From: Streptomyces werraensis
GTDB lineage: Bacteria; Actinomycetota; Actinomycetes; Streptomycetales; Streptomycetaceae
Direction of reading: 5' to 3'
DNA: 64,000 bases
NCBI GenBank assembly: GCA_014656175.1
Contig: BNBX01000012.1
Location: 1 to 64,000, forward strand
Part shown: one piece after another, positions 54,681 through 63,829 of the stretch
Layout of the letters: every line of letters begins with the position of its first letter
How positions within the stretch are numbered: position 1 is the stretch's first letter
Position numbers and translations under genes: made by a program
The notes under the pieces: generated by a model
What the model was told of the DNA's origin: nothing
The model's database searches: none
Seen by the model: the letters and a program-made list of their open reading frames with translations, nothing else

Positions 54681-56048
54681 ATGACTCGTCTCGCGTCCTT
54701 CTGGTCAGGTCTCGGCGGGGAACCCGCCCTTGTGTCGCGGGTGACCGCCGTGGAGCGGCCCGGTGTGCTGCCCTCGCGACTGCCGGTGCGGGAGTTCGCG
54801 GGGGCGTGCGTCGGCGTGTGCGCGCTGGCCGCCGCCGAGCTCGCGGCGCGGCGCACGGGCGGCGGCGAGGTTCCGGTGGTGCGGGTGGACGACGGGGCGG
54901 TGGCCGCCGCGTTCGTGAGTGAGCGTCATCTGCGGACCGGGGGGCGGGCCGCGGAGAGCTTCGCCCCGCTGTCGCGGTTCTGGCGCACGGCGGACGGGTG
55001 GGTGCGCACCCACGCCAACTATCCGCACCACCGGGCGCGGCTGCTCTCGGCACTGGGCACGCCCGAGGACCCGGACGAGGTCGCCGCGGCGCTCGCGGGG
55101 AGGTCCGCGCGGGAGGTGGAGGAGACGGTCACCGCGGCCGGCGGCCTGGCCGTCGCCCTGCGCACGCCCGGGGAGTGGGCGGCGCACGGACAGGCGGCGG
55201 CGGTGGCGCGGCTGCCGCTGGTGGAGCGGGTGCGGCTGGACTCCGCGCCCCCGCGACAGTTCGCGGCGGTGGGCGGCGGGGATCCGCTGCTGCCGGCCGC
55301 GGGACTGCGGGTGCTGGACCTCACCCGGGTCATCGCCGGGCCGATCGCCACCCGCACGCTCGCCCTGTTCGGCGCGGACGTCCTGCGCCTGGACCCGCCC
55401 GGCCTTCCCGAGCTGCACGACCAGCACACGGACACGGGCTTCGGGAAGCGGTCGGCGCTGCTGGACCTGGCCTCGGACCGGGAGGTGTTCGACGAGCTGC
55501 TGGCGGGGGCGGACGTGGTCGTCACCGGGTACCGGCCGGGCGCCCTGGACCGCTTCGGGCTGAACGCGGAGGCTCTGGCCGAGCGGCGGCCGGGGGTGGT
55601 CGTGGCACAGCTGTCGGCGTGGGGCGCCACCGGGCCTTGGGCGGGGCGCCGCGGCTTCGACAGCCTGGTCCAGGCGGCGACGGGCATCGCCCGCGTCGAG
55701 GGCGAGCGGGACCGCCCGGGCGCGCTGCCGGCCCAGGCCCTGGACCACGGCACGGGGTACCTCCTCGCGGCGGGGGTGCTGCGGTCCTTGTCGGACCAGG
55801 CGGACGCGGGCGGCAGCAGGCTGGTGCGGGTGGCGCTGGCGAGGACGGCGGGGGAACTCATGGTGGCGGGCGGTTCGGGTGACGCCGTACACGGCGGCGA
55901 GGTGCCCGCCACACCGTGGCTCGCCGAACGGGACAGTCCACTGGGGCGGTTGCGGTACGCGCTGCCCCCGGTGGAGTTCGAGGGCGGACCGCGTGACTGG
56001 GCGCGGGGGCCGGGGGTGTGGGGGGCGGACGCGGCGCGGTGGCTGTGA
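54681..56048 (+). CDS. CoA-transferase family III (CaiB/BaiF-like)
   Basis: 455 aa. The class III CoA-transferase core is in the C-terminal half: LRVLDLTRVIAGPIATRTLA, FGADVLRLDPPG, ADVVVTGYRPGALDRFGLN and GRRGFDSLVQAATGIA. The N-terminal half (about 1-200) is a degenerate copy of the fold, as in the fused two-lobe members. The usual catalytic Asp region is not clear, so activity is uncertain. ATG at 54681; no strong ribosome site. Confidence 0.83.
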   Translation: MTRLASFWSGLGGEPALVSRVTAVERPGVLPSRLPVREFAGACVGVCALAAAELAARRTGGGEVPVVRVDDGAVAAAFVSERHLRTGGRAAESFAPLSRFWRTADGWVRTHANYPHHRARLLSALGTPEDPDEVAAALAGRSAREVEETVTAAGGLAVALRTPGEWAAHGQAAAVARLPLVERVRLDSAPPRQFAAVGGGDPLLPAAGLRVLDLTRVIAGPIATRTLALFGADVLRLDPPGLPELHDQHTDTGFGKRSALLDLASDREVFDELLAGADVVVTGYRPGALDRFGLNAEALAERRPGVVVAQLSAWGATGPWAGRRGFDSLVQAATGIARVEGERDRPGALPAQALDHGTGYLLAAGVLRSLSDQADAGGSRLVRVALARTAGELMVAGGSGDAVHGGEVPATPWLAERDSPLGRLRYALPPVEFEGGPRDWARGPGVWGADAARWL

Positions 56049-56186
56049 GCGGCGCGCGCGGGCGTGTGGAGGCGCGCGGGTTTCCCGGGCGACCGTCCGT
56101 CCCTCCGTGCGCGCCGGTGACGCGTCACGCGGGTGAGCCTGTTGCGGGACAGTCGCCCGGCGACGGACGGCGGACGTCGACGCCCA

Positions 56187-56203
56187 GCAGGTGAGTCACC
56201 TGC
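56187..56203. promoter_or_regulatory. 17-bp perfect palindrome upstream of the CopD-like gene
   Basis: GCAGGTGA-G-TCACCTGC, an 8+1+8 dyad about 130 bp before the start codon. Suits a dimeric regulator; no regulator gene is adjacent. Confidence 0.45.
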
Positions 56204-56311
56204 ACCGACGGCCGCGTGGGCACCGGTGGCGGGACGACCCGCCTGCCCGGCCCCCCGCCACCGGGCGCGGACAAAGTCCGCGATCCTCCCCGCACTTGCC
56301 CCACTCTGTGT

Positions 56312-56326
56312 GATCTTGTGAAGATC
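56312..56326. promoter_or_regulatory. GATCTT-GTG-AAGATC dyad next to the CopD-like start
   Basis: A perfect 6+3+6 inverted repeat ending 5 nt before the GTG start, where it would cover the promoter start or ribosome site. Confidence 0.45.
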
Positions 56327-56331
56327 CTGGG

Positions 56332-57330
56332 GTGACTCTGACGAGATCCAGGTCCCGGACCCGGGTGCCCCAGGCGCCCGGTGGGCGGCGGCGGGCCGTG
56401 GCCGTGCTCCTCCTGGTGGTGCTCGGTGCGCTGATACCCCTGCTCGGGCCGTCGCCCGCGCTGCACGGCACCGGGGAGGCGGACCCGCCCGGGACCGGGG
56501 GCATAGCCCTGCTGCGCACCGTGCTGTTCGCGGCGCTGGCCGTGCCCGTGGGCGAGCTGTTCGCCGTGCGGCTCGCGCGTACGCTTCCCGGCGCCCCGCC
56601 CGCCCTGCCGCGCAGTTGGTCGACCGTCGCCAACTCCGTCGGTTTCGTGGCCGCCCTGGGACTCGCGTCCGTCGTGGCGACCGGCAACCTCGTGCCCAGC
56701 AGTCCCACCGACATCGACGTCGGCGGCCTCTACGAGACGAGGGACGGCAAGCTCGCCCTCCTGGAGGTCAACGGGTTCCTAGCGGCGGCCCTGTGCTCCG
56801 CGTCGCGCCGCCCCGTCACCCAGGTCCTGCCGCTGACGGCGGTCGTCGTCGCCGAGGCGCTCCGCGCGCACCCGGAGACGGAGTACAGCCCGCTCGTCGG
56901 ATCGGGACTGACGCTGGTGCACCTGACATGCGCGTCGCTGTGGGCGGGCGGCCTGCCGCACGTCCTGCGCACGCTGCGGCTGTGGGGGCGCGTGGAGGCG
57001 GGCGCGGCGCTGCTGGGCCGCTACGCGCGCGTGGCGCTCGTCCTGCTCGCCGCCATCACCGCGACAGGGGTGTGCAGTTCACTGCGCCGGATGCCGCCCG
57101 GGACGATCCTGGAGCAGTTGACGGACACCGCGTACGGGCGCGTGCTGCTCGCCAAGGTGGTCCTGATGGCGGGCGTGTCCGCACTCGCCCTGTGGGCGCG
57201 GGTGCGGCTGGCGCGGGCGGCCGACCCGCTGACCGCCCGTTCACCCGCGCGGGCGGAGGTGTGCGTACTCGCCCTGGTGGTCGCGGTGTCGGGACTGCTG
57301 ACCGCGGTGCCGGTGCCGATCCGCTGGTGA
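56332..57330 (+). CDS. CopD-like membrane protein
   Basis: 332 aa with about eight membrane segments. The motif LTLVHLTCASLWAGGLPHVL and the later LAAITATGVCSSLRRMP...AYGRVLLAKVVLMAGVSALALW are CopD (copper resistance D, PF05425) features, including the membrane His. CopD proteins take part in copper import to the cytoplasm; YcnJ-type N-terminal CopC is absent. GTG start at 56332, flanked by two palindromes. Metal specificity is not shown. Confidence 0.82.
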   Translation: MTLTRSRSRTRVPQAPGGRRRAVAVLLLVVLGALIPLLGPSPALHGTGEADPPGTGGIALLRTVLFAALAVPVGELFAVRLARTLPGAPPALPRSWSTVANSVGFVAALGLASVVATGNLVPSSPTDIDVGGLYETRDGKLALLEVNGFLAAALCSASRRPVTQVLPLTAVVVAEALRAHPETEYSPLVGSGLTLVHLTCASLWAGGLPHVLRTLRLWGRVEAGAALLGRYARVALVLLAAITATGVCSSLRRMPPGTILEQLTDTAYGRVLLAKVVLMAGVSALALWARVRLARAADPLTARSPARAEVCVLALVVAVSGLLTAVPVPIRW

Positions 57331-57428
57331 CCGCCCCGCGCGCCGTCACGCGCGCGTCGCGAACGGACGCGCCGCACGGGGCACCTGACGGACAGGCCTG
57401 TCAGTAGCGGGCCGTATCCTCATGAACC

Positions 57429-58412
57429 ATGCTCGAAGACCTCACCGCCGCAGCCGCCTCCCCCACCGCGTGGCCGGCCGCTTATCCGCAGGGATACGCG
57501 GTCGTCGACGTGGAGACGACGGGGCTGGCCCGGGACGACCGCATCATCTCCGCGGCCGTCTACCGGCTGGACGCGCGCGGCGAGGTGGAGGACCACTGGT
57601 ACACGGTGGTCAACCCGGAGCGCGACCCGGGCCCGGTGTGGATACACGGGCTGACGAGCGAGATGCTCGAGGGCGCGCCCCTGTTCCAGGACATCGCGGC
57701 GGAGTTCGCGGCGCGCCTGGAGGGCCGCGTCCTGGTGGCGCACAACGCGGTGTTCGACTGGCAGATGATCGCCCGCGAGTACGCCCGCGCGCGCAGCGAG
57801 GCCCCGGTGAGGCAACGGCTGTGCACCATCGCCCTGTCGAAGGAGCTGAGGCTGCCGCTGCCCAACCACAAGCTGGAGTCGCTCGCGGCGCACTTCGGCG
57901 TCGTCCAGCGCCGGGCACACCACGCGCTGGACGACGCGCGCGTGCTGGCGGAGGCGTTCCGTCCCAGTCTGCGGGCCGCGGCGGCCGGCGGCGTACGGCT
58001 GCCGCTGCACGAGTGCCGGCCGCTCACCGAGTGGTCGGACCGTCCCCGCATCGGGCAGCAGGCGTCCTACGGCGGGCGGACGCCCTCCAGTTGGCGCCCC
58101 TCCCGCAAAAGGCCCGCATGCCCCTATCCCAACCCGGGACGGTACGAACCGGGCAAGCGTCTCAAGCAGGGCATGCGGGTGGCGTTCTCCGGGGACACCT
58201 CCACCGAGCGTGACCTTCTGGAGGACCGGGCGACCGAGGCGGGGCTGCACGTGGCGACGAGCCTGTCCCGGCTCACCAGCCTCCTGGTGACCAACGACCC
58301 GGACTCGGGCACGTCGAAGACGGTCAAGGCCCGTCAGTACGGCACTCCGGTGGTCGACGAGGCCGCCTTCGGCCAGCTCCTCGCGGACGTCGAGCCCGCC
58401 TCGGAGACCTGA
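57429..58412 (+). CDS. DEDDh 3'-5' exonuclease with C-terminal BRCT domain
   Basis: 327 aa. Exo I motif VVDVETTGL (D27, E29), Exo II VLVAHNAVFDWQMI, Exo III HHALDDARVLAEAF (His and Asp). Similar to the epsilon proofreading subunit of DNA polymerase III. The C-terminal 90 residues (about 238-322; MRVAFSGDTSTERD, then TSLLVTNDPDSGTSKTVKA and YGTPVVDEAAF) form a BRCT domain as in DNA ligase. Acts in repair or proofreading. A TATCCT -10 (57415-57420) lies 8 nt before the ATG. Confidence 0.92.
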   Translation: MLEDLTAAAASPTAWPAAYPQGYAVVDVETTGLARDDRIISAAVYRLDARGEVEDHWYTVVNPERDPGPVWIHGLTSEMLEGAPLFQDIAAEFAARLEGRVLVAHNAVFDWQMIAREYARARSEAPVRQRLCTIALSKELRLPLPNHKLESLAAHFGVVQRRAHHALDDARVLAEAFRPSLRAAAAGGVRLPLHECRPLTEWSDRPRIGQQASYGGRTPSSWRPSRKRPACPYPNPGRYEPGKRLKQGMRVAFSGDTSTERDLLEDRATEAGLHVATSLSRLTSLLVTNDPDSGTSKTVKARQYGTPVVDEAAFGQLLADVEPASET

Positions 58413-58489
58413 CCGCCCGGCCGGGCGCGAGCAGGCCCGGGAGGGCGCGCGGGGACGTACCCGGCTCCGAGCACCTCACGCCCGGGTTG

Positions 58490-58495
58490 TACCTT
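58490..58495 (+). promoter_or_regulatory. -10 element giving a leaderless SURF1 mRNA
   Basis: TACCTT with 6 nt to the GTG at 58502. Confidence 0.5.
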
Positions 58496-58501
58496 CGTGG
58501 G

Positions 58502-59314
58502 GTGTACCGCTTCCTGCTGTCCAGGCAATGGGTGACCCTCACGCTGGTCGCCCTGCTTCTCGTCCCCACGATGATCGCGCTGGGCATCTGGCAGATGAAC
58601 CGCTACGAGGAGCGCTCCGCGCGTAACCAGCTGGTGACCGACGCGCTGGCCGCCGACCCGGTGCCGGTGGAGCGGCTCGCTGCCCCGGGCCACGCGGTGA
58701 CCCGTGCCGAGCGGTACCGCACGGTGACCGCCACGGGCCGGTTCGACACGGACGCCGAGGTCGTGGTGCGCCGCCGCACCAACGCCGACGAGGAGATCGG
58801 CTTCCACGTCCTGACCCCGTTCGTGCTCGACGACGGCAAGGTGCTGCTGGTCAACCGCGGCTGGATCCCCGCCGACGGCCCCAGTCAGACCGCGTTCCCG
58901 AAGGTGCCCGCGCCGCCGCGCGGCGAGACCACGATCACCGGCCGGCTGATGCCGGACGAGACGACCGAGGCGAGCGGCATCAAGGATCTCGAGGGCCTGC
59001 CGGACCGGCAGATCATGCTGATCAACAGCGAACGGGAGGCGGAGCGGCTGGACGCCGACGTGCTCGGCGGCTACGTGGCGCAGACCGCTCCCGAACCCGC
59101 GAGCGGTCTCCCCCAGCAGCTCGGCAACCCGGGCAAGGAGAACGCGGCGCTGAACTACGCGTACGCGATCCAGTGGTGGCTGTTCGCCGCCGCCGTCCCG
59201 GTCGGCTGGGTCGTGCTGGCCCGCCGGGAGGCGCGCGAGCGGACGGCGAAGACGGGCCAGGACACCGACACCGGCGCGCCGGACGCCGCCCGCAGCGAGT
59301 CCGCGGCCGTCTGA
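58502..59314 (+). CDS. SURF1-family protein (cytochrome oxidase assembly)
   Basis: 270 aa with two membrane helices (about 10-28, near the N-terminus; about 225-245, WWLFAAAVPVGWVVLA) flanking an extracytoplasmic domain. SURF1 signatures: LGIWQMNRYEERSARN, the YRTVTATGRFD region, VLLVNRGWIPADG and the C-terminal NYAYAIQWWLFA. It assists haem insertion into aa3-type cytochrome oxidase. The GTG at 58502 is preferred to a TTG at 58487. Confidence 0.92.
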   Translation: MYRFLLSRQWVTLTLVALLLVPTMIALGIWQMNRYEERSARNQLVTDALAADPVPVERLAAPGHAVTRAERYRTVTATGRFDTDAEVVVRRRTNADEEIGFHVLTPFVLDDGKVLLVNRGWIPADGPSQTAFPKVPAPPRGETTITGRLMPDETTEASGIKDLEGLPDRQIMLINSEREAERLDADVLGGYVAQTAPEPASGLPQQLGNPGKENAALNYAYAIQWWLFAAAVPVGWVVLARREARERTAKTGQDTDTGAPDAARSESAAV

Positions 59315-59480
59315 CCTCACTCCCCGTTCTCCCCGATCGCCGGTTTCTGTGCGAGAGTGGCGCACCGTCGGGCGTGTCGCCGATGGGTTCCGGACACGGA
59401 ACAGACCGGTTTCCGTCATCCGGGCGGGCCGTCCGCGCAACTCTTCCCCGAGGGGCACAGCACACGAAGGACGGTGATCC

Positions 59481-61037
59481 ATGGCCGGCGCAGCCATGAC
59501 CACGACGTTCCTCACCGTGATCGGCGGGGCGTCGCTGCTCGCCGTGACCGCGCGCCGGCTGCGCCCCAGCGACCGCCTGCCCTCGCTGGAGGGCTGGGCG
59601 CTGGCCGACCGCGGCCTCGGCGCCGGCTGGACCTGGCTGCTGCTCGGCGGGACGGTCTACACCGCGTACACCTTCACCGCCGTGCCGGGACTGGCGTACG
59701 GCAACGGCGCGTCCGCCTTCTTCGCGGTGCCCTACACGGTGATCGTCTGCCCGCTGGCGTTCGTGCTGCTCGGCCGGCTCTGGGAGGTGGCCCGGCGGCA
59801 CGGCTACATCACGGCCGCCGACTTCGTGCGCGGCCGCTACGGCTCGGCCCCGCTGGCCCTGGTCGTGGCGCTGACCGGCATCCTCGCGACGATGCCGTAC
59901 CTGGCGCTCCAGCTGCTGGGCATCCGGGCGGTGCTCACGGCGGGCGGGCTGTACCCGCCGGGCGCGGCCGGGGACCTGGCGATGGTCGCGGTGTTCGCGG
60001 GGCTGGCGGTGGCCACCTACCGGCACGGGCTGCGCGCCCCCACGGTGATCGCCGCGCTGAAGGCCGTGGCGGTGTTCGTGTCGCTCATCGCGGTCTGCTG
60101 GCTGGTCCTGGACCGGTTCGGCGGGCCCGGCGCGGTCTTCGACGGGGCCGCCCGCGCCCTCGGCGGCACCGATCCGGCCCACTCGCCCCTGGTGCTCACG
60201 CCCGGGCAGCAGCCCGCGTACGCGACGCTCGCGCTCGGCTCCGCGCTGGCGCTGCTGATGTACCCGCACGTGCTGACCGCCGGGTTCGCCGCCGACGGGA
60301 CGCGCACCCTGCGCAAGGTGTCGGCGGGGCTGCCCGCCTGGACGGCGCTGCTCGCGCTCTTCGGCTTCCTCGGCATCGCGGCCCTCGCCGCCGGGGTGCG
60401 GGCGCCTGCGGGCGGTGCGGAGGCGGCGGTGCCGATGCTGGTCGACCGGCTGATGCCGGGCCCGCTCGCCGGGCTGGTGTTCGGCTCGATCGTGGTGGGC
60501 GCGCTGGTCCCGGCGGCGGTGATGTCCATCGCCGCGGCCACCAGCTTCGTCCGCAACGTGTACGTCGAGTACGTCCACCCGACGGCCACGCCGAAACGGC
60601 AGGTGCGGGTCGCCAAGGCGGTGTCGCTGACCGCGAAGCTCGGCGCGGTGGCGTTCGTGTTCGGGCTGCGCGACCAGGACGCGATCAACCTCCAACTGCT
60701 CGGCGGGGTGTGGATCCTGCAGGTGTTCCCGGCGGTCGCCGTCGGGCTGTACACGCGGTGGCTGCACCCGCGGGCGCTGCTCGCGGGCTGGGCCGTGGGC
60801 ATGGCCGCCGGAACCCACCTGGTGGTGCGGGAGGGCTTCTCCTCGATCGTGCCGCTCGTCGCCGGCTCACCCGAGATCTACGCCGGGGTCGCCGCCCTGG
60901 TGCTGAACCTGGCCGTCGCGGTGGCCGCCACACCCGTCCTCGCCCGGCTCGGCGTCCCGCGCGGCCCCGACGCCACCGACCTGCCGTCCCGCCCGCGCGC
61001 CGGGCGACGTCCCCCGACGGGAGCGAACAACGCGTGA
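59481..61037 (+). CDS. Sodium/solute symporter (monocarboxylate type)
   Basis: 518 aa, about 13 membrane segments. SSS features: LADRGLGAGWTWLLLGGTVY, ITAADFVRGRYGS, and GSIVVGALVPAAVMSIAAAT. The substrate is probably an organic acid; unlike the ActP-like gene at 49220, there is no DUF485 partner. ATG at 59481 after GAAGGACGGTGA. Its stop overlaps the sigma-factor GTG (GTGA), making it the head of a coupled three-gene operon. Confidence 0.9.
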   Translation: MAGAAMTTTFLTVIGGASLLAVTARRLRPSDRLPSLEGWALADRGLGAGWTWLLLGGTVYTAYTFTAVPGLAYGNGASAFFAVPYTVIVCPLAFVLLGRLWEVARRHGYITAADFVRGRYGSAPLALVVALTGILATMPYLALQLLGIRAVLTAGGLYPPGAAGDLAMVAVFAGLAVATYRHGLRAPTVIAALKAVAVFVSLIAVCWLVLDRFGGPGAVFDGAARALGGTDPAHSPLVLTPGQQPAYATLALGSALALLMYPHVLTAGFAADGTRTLRKVSAGLPAWTALLALFGFLGIAALAAGVRAPAGGAEAAVPMLVDRLMPGPLAGLVFGSIVVGALVPAAVMSIAAATSFVRNVYVEYVHPTATPKRQVRVAKAVSLTAKLGAVAFVFGLRDQDAINLQLLGGVWILQVFPAVAVGLYTRWLHPRALLAGWAVGMAAGTHLVVREGFSSIVPLVAGSPEIYAGVAALVLNLAVAVAATPVLARLGVPRGPDATDLPSRPRAGRRPPTGANNA

Positions 61038-61648
61038 TACGCAGACACCGTCCCCCGGTCACCCTGCCCCCGGCCCCGGCCGGCCCGCCGCCGCCCGAGC
61101 CGCCGGGCCCGCCCGCCCCGCTCGCCGCCCCGGTCGCCGACCCCGCCGACCTGGAGCGGGAGGCCGGTGTGGCCCGCCTCTTCGAGCTGCACTACTCCTC
61201 GATGCTGCGGCTCGCCGTGCTGCTCGGCGCCGACGACCCGGAGAACGTGGTCGCCGAGGCGTACTACCAGATCTACCGCCGGTGGCGGCGGCTGAAGGAC
61301 GCCGCCGCGGCCGAGGCCAGTCTGCGCTCCACGGTCTGCGACCTGACCCGGACGCGGGCACGTCACCTCCATGCCGCCCGCCGGCACGAGGAGCGGCCCG
61401 CCTCCCCGCCCGAGCCCACCGTGGCGTCCGCCGAGAACACCGCGCTGCTCCGGGACGACCAGCGGGTGCTGATCGACGCGCTGCAGCAGCTCCCGGCCCG
61501 GCAGCGGGAGGCGCTGGTGCTGCGTCACTGGCTCGGGCTGAAGGAGGCCGAGATCGCCGCCGCGATGGGCATCTCCCGCGGCTCCGTCAAGACGCACACC
61601 TCGCGCGGCATCGCCGCGCTGACCCAGGCCATGGAGGCCCGGCGATGA
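61034..61648 (+). CDS. ECF-type RNA polymerase sigma factor
   Basis: 204 aa. A Pro-rich N-terminus (about 1-40) precedes region 2 (VARLFELHYSSMLRLAVLLG, then AEAYYQIYRRWRRL), and region 4 has the HTH (LPARQREALVLRHWLGLKEA, then AAAMGISRGSVKTHTSRGIA). Region 2.3/2.4 is short and atypical, so it may be a divergent SigE-like factor. GTG at 61034. Overlaps the symporter upstream and the membrane protein downstream by 4 nt each. Confidence 0.9.
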   Translation: MIRRHRPPVTLPPAPAGPPPPEPPGPPAPLAAPVADPADLEREAGVARLFELHYSSMLRLAVLLGADDPENVVAEAYYQIYRRWRRLKDAAAAEASLRSTVCDLTRTRARHLHAARRHEERPASPPEPTVASAENTALLRDDQRVLIDALQQLPARQREALVLRHWLGLKEAEIAAAMGISRGSVKTHTSRGIAALTQAMEARR

Positions 61649-62010
61649 AGCATCAGGACGCGACTCCGTCACGTGGCACCAGCCAGGACCGCACCGGGCA
61701 CGAGCGGTCCGGGCCGACCCGGCCGCCGGGCGCCGAGCGCACCGAACGGGAGCTTGCCGACGCCCTGCACGCCCTGGCCGGCGGGGTGCTGCCCGCCCCG
61801 GACGCCTACCGCACCGCGCGCGGCGAGTGGCTGCGCCGGGAGCGCCGTCGTCGGCTGGTGCTCACCGTGCTGGTCGCCGTCGTCTTCGCGCTGGCCACGC
61901 TGATCGGGCTGTGGGTGCTCAACCAGGCGCCCGCCGAACCCGGTGTGATCTTCTCCGGCGACGGCGCCGCGTCGGCCGACGGACCGTCACTCCCCCGGCC
62001 GCCGGGCTGA
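61645..62010 (+). CDS. Single-pass membrane protein, likely anti-sigma or sigma-associated
   Basis: 121 aa. Hydrophilic N-terminal half (1-70; ERELADALHALAGGVLPAPD), a basic stop-transfer stretch (LRRERRRRL), a membrane helix (about 71-92, VLTVLVAVVFALATLIGLWV) and a short exterior tail. Position right after a sigma gene (ATGA overlap) suggests it holds the sigma factor at the membrane, but no zinc anti-sigma motif (HxxxCxxC) is present. Role is inference. Confidence 0.8.
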   Translation: MKHQDATPSRGTSQDRTGHERSGPTRPPGAERTERELADALHALAGGVLPAPDAYRTARGEWLRRERRRRLVLTVLVAVVFALATLIGLWVLNQAPAEPGVIFSGDGAASADGPSLPRPPG

Positions 62011-62043
62011 TTGCGGCACCCGGCGGCCGGGAACCCGCACCCC

Positions 62044-63825
62044 GTGCTTCGTATCGAGGACTACGCGCTCATCGGCGACGAGCAGACCGCTGCCCTGGTG
62101 GGCACCGACGGCTCGATCGACTGGCTCTGTCTGCCCCGCTTCGACTCGGCGGCCTGCTTCGCCCGGCTGCTCGGCGACGAGAGCAACGGGCACTGGCGCA
62201 TCGCCCCGCCGGGCCAGGAGCGGTGCGCCCGCCGCGCCTACCGCGAGGACTCGCTGATCCTGGACACGGTGTGGGAGACGCCCGAGGGCGCCGTCCAGGT
62301 CACCGACCTGATGCCGCAGCGCCACCGGGCGCCCGACCTGGTGCGGATCGTGCAGGGGCTCAGCGGTGAGGTGACCGTGCGCAGCACGCTGCGGCTGCGG
62401 TTCGACTACGGCTCGGTGGTGCCCTGGGTGCGCAAGGCCGACGGACACCGGGTGGCGGTGGCCGGGCCGGACTCGGCGTGGCTGCGCAGCGTGCCGGAGG
62501 TGCACACCTGGGGCGAGGACCTGGGCACCCACTCGGAGTTCACGGTGAAGGAGGGCGAGCGGGTCGCCTTCGTGCTGACCTGGCACCCCTCGCACGAGCC
62601 GCGGCCCGCGCTGGTCGACCCGTACTCCTCGCTGCGGCACAGCCTGAAGGACTGGCAGGCGTGGGCGTCCCGCTGCCGCTACCGGGGACCGCACCGGGAC
62701 ATGGTGGTGCGGTCCCTGATCACGCTGAAGGCGCTCACCTACCGTCCCACCGGCGGGATCGTCGCCGCCCCCACCACCTCCCTGCCGGAGGAGCCGGGCG
62801 GCGTACGGAACTGGGACTACCGCTTCTGCTGGCTGCGGGACTCCACGCTCACCCTGAGCGCGCTGCTCGCCGCCGGGTACATGGAGGAGGCCGAGGCCTG
62901 GCGCGACTGGCTGCTGCGCGCGGTCGCCGGCGATCCGGCGGACCTGCAGATCATGTACGGGCTGGCGGGCGAGCGGCGGCTGCCCGAGTTCGAACTGCCG
63001 TGGCTGTCGGGGTTCAACGGCGCCGCGCCCGTACGGGTCGGAAACGAGGCCGTGAAGCAGCTGCAGCTGGACGTGTACGGGGAGGTCGTGGACTCACTGG
63101 CGCTGGCCCGGCGTTCGGGGCTGCCCGGGAGGCCGGACGTGTGGGCCCTGCAGTCGGTGCTGCTCAACTTCCTGCGCACGGCCTGGCGTCAGCCGGACGA
63201 AGGGCTGTGGGAGGTGCGCGGCGGCAGGCGCCACTTCGTGCACTCCAAGGTGATGGTGTGGGTGGCCGCCGACCGCATGGTGCGGGGGCTGGAGGCGTTC
63301 CCGGACCTGGACGGCGATCTGGACGGCTGGCGCGCCCTGCGTGACGAGGTGCACCGCGAGGTGTGCGAGAAGGGCTACGACCCGGTGCGCAACACGTTCA
63401 CGCAGTCCTACGGCTCGCGTGAACTCGACGCGGCGCTGCTGCTGATCCCCCGGGCCGGCTTCCTGCCGCCCGACGACCCCCGTGTGCTCGGCACCGTCGA
63501 CGCGGTCCGCGCGGAGCTGGGCCAGGACGGTCTCGTACGCCGCTACACCCCGGACGCCACCGACCTCGACGGGCTGCCCGGGCAGGAGGGCACCTTCCTG
63601 GCGTGCGCGTTCTGGCTGGTGGACGCCCTGCACCTGACCGGCAGGACCGAGGAGGCGCGCGAGCTGTTCGAACGGCTGCTGGGGCTGGCCAACGACGTGG
63701 GCCTGCTGGCCGAGGAGTACGACACGGCGACCGGGCAGCTGCTGGGCAACTTCCCGCAGGCGTTCAGCCACATCGGCCTGGTGAACAGCGCCCTCGCCCT
63801 CTACGGGGACGAGGGGGCAGGATAG
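62044..63825 (+). CDS. Glycoside hydrolase family 15 protein (trehalase/glucoamylase-like)
   Basis: 593 aa from the GTG at 62044 (a TTG at 62011 is also in frame). N-terminal beta-sandwich (IEDYALIGDEQTAALVGTDG, then SIDWLCLPRFDSAACF), then the (alpha/alpha)6 barrel with NWDYRFCWLRDSTLTLSALL (catalytic-region Trp/Asp) and the C-terminal QAFSHIGLVNSALAL. Intracellular actinobacterial GH15 members hydrolyse trehalose or malto-oligosaccharides. It follows the sigma operon in the same direction after a 33-bp gap. Confidence 0.88.
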   Translation: MLRIEDYALIGDEQTAALVGTDGSIDWLCLPRFDSAACFARLLGDESNGHWRIAPPGQERCARRAYREDSLILDTVWETPEGAVQVTDLMPQRHRAPDLVRIVQGLSGEVTVRSTLRLRFDYGSVVPWVRKADGHRVAVAGPDSAWLRSVPEVHTWGEDLGTHSEFTVKEGERVAFVLTWHPSHEPRPALVDPYSSLRHSLKDWQAWASRCRYRGPHRDMVVRSLITLKALTYRPTGGIVAAPTTSLPEEPGGVRNWDYRFCWLRDSTLTLSALLAAGYMEEAEAWRDWLLRAVAGDPADLQIMYGLAGERRLPEFELPWLSGFNGAAPVRVGNEAVKQLQLDVYGEVVDSLALARRSGLPGRPDVWALQSVLLNFLRTAWRQPDEGLWEVRGGRRHFVHSKVMVWVAADRMVRGLEAFPDLDGDLDGWRALRDEVHREVCEKGYDPVRNTFTQSYGSRELDAALLLIPRAGFLPPDDPRVLGTVDAVRAELGQDGLVRRYTPDATDLDGLPGQEGTFLACAFWLVDALHLTGRTEEARELFERLLGLANDVGLLAEEYDTATGQLLGNFPQAFSHIGLVNSALALYGDEGAG

Positions 63826-63829
63826 GGCC

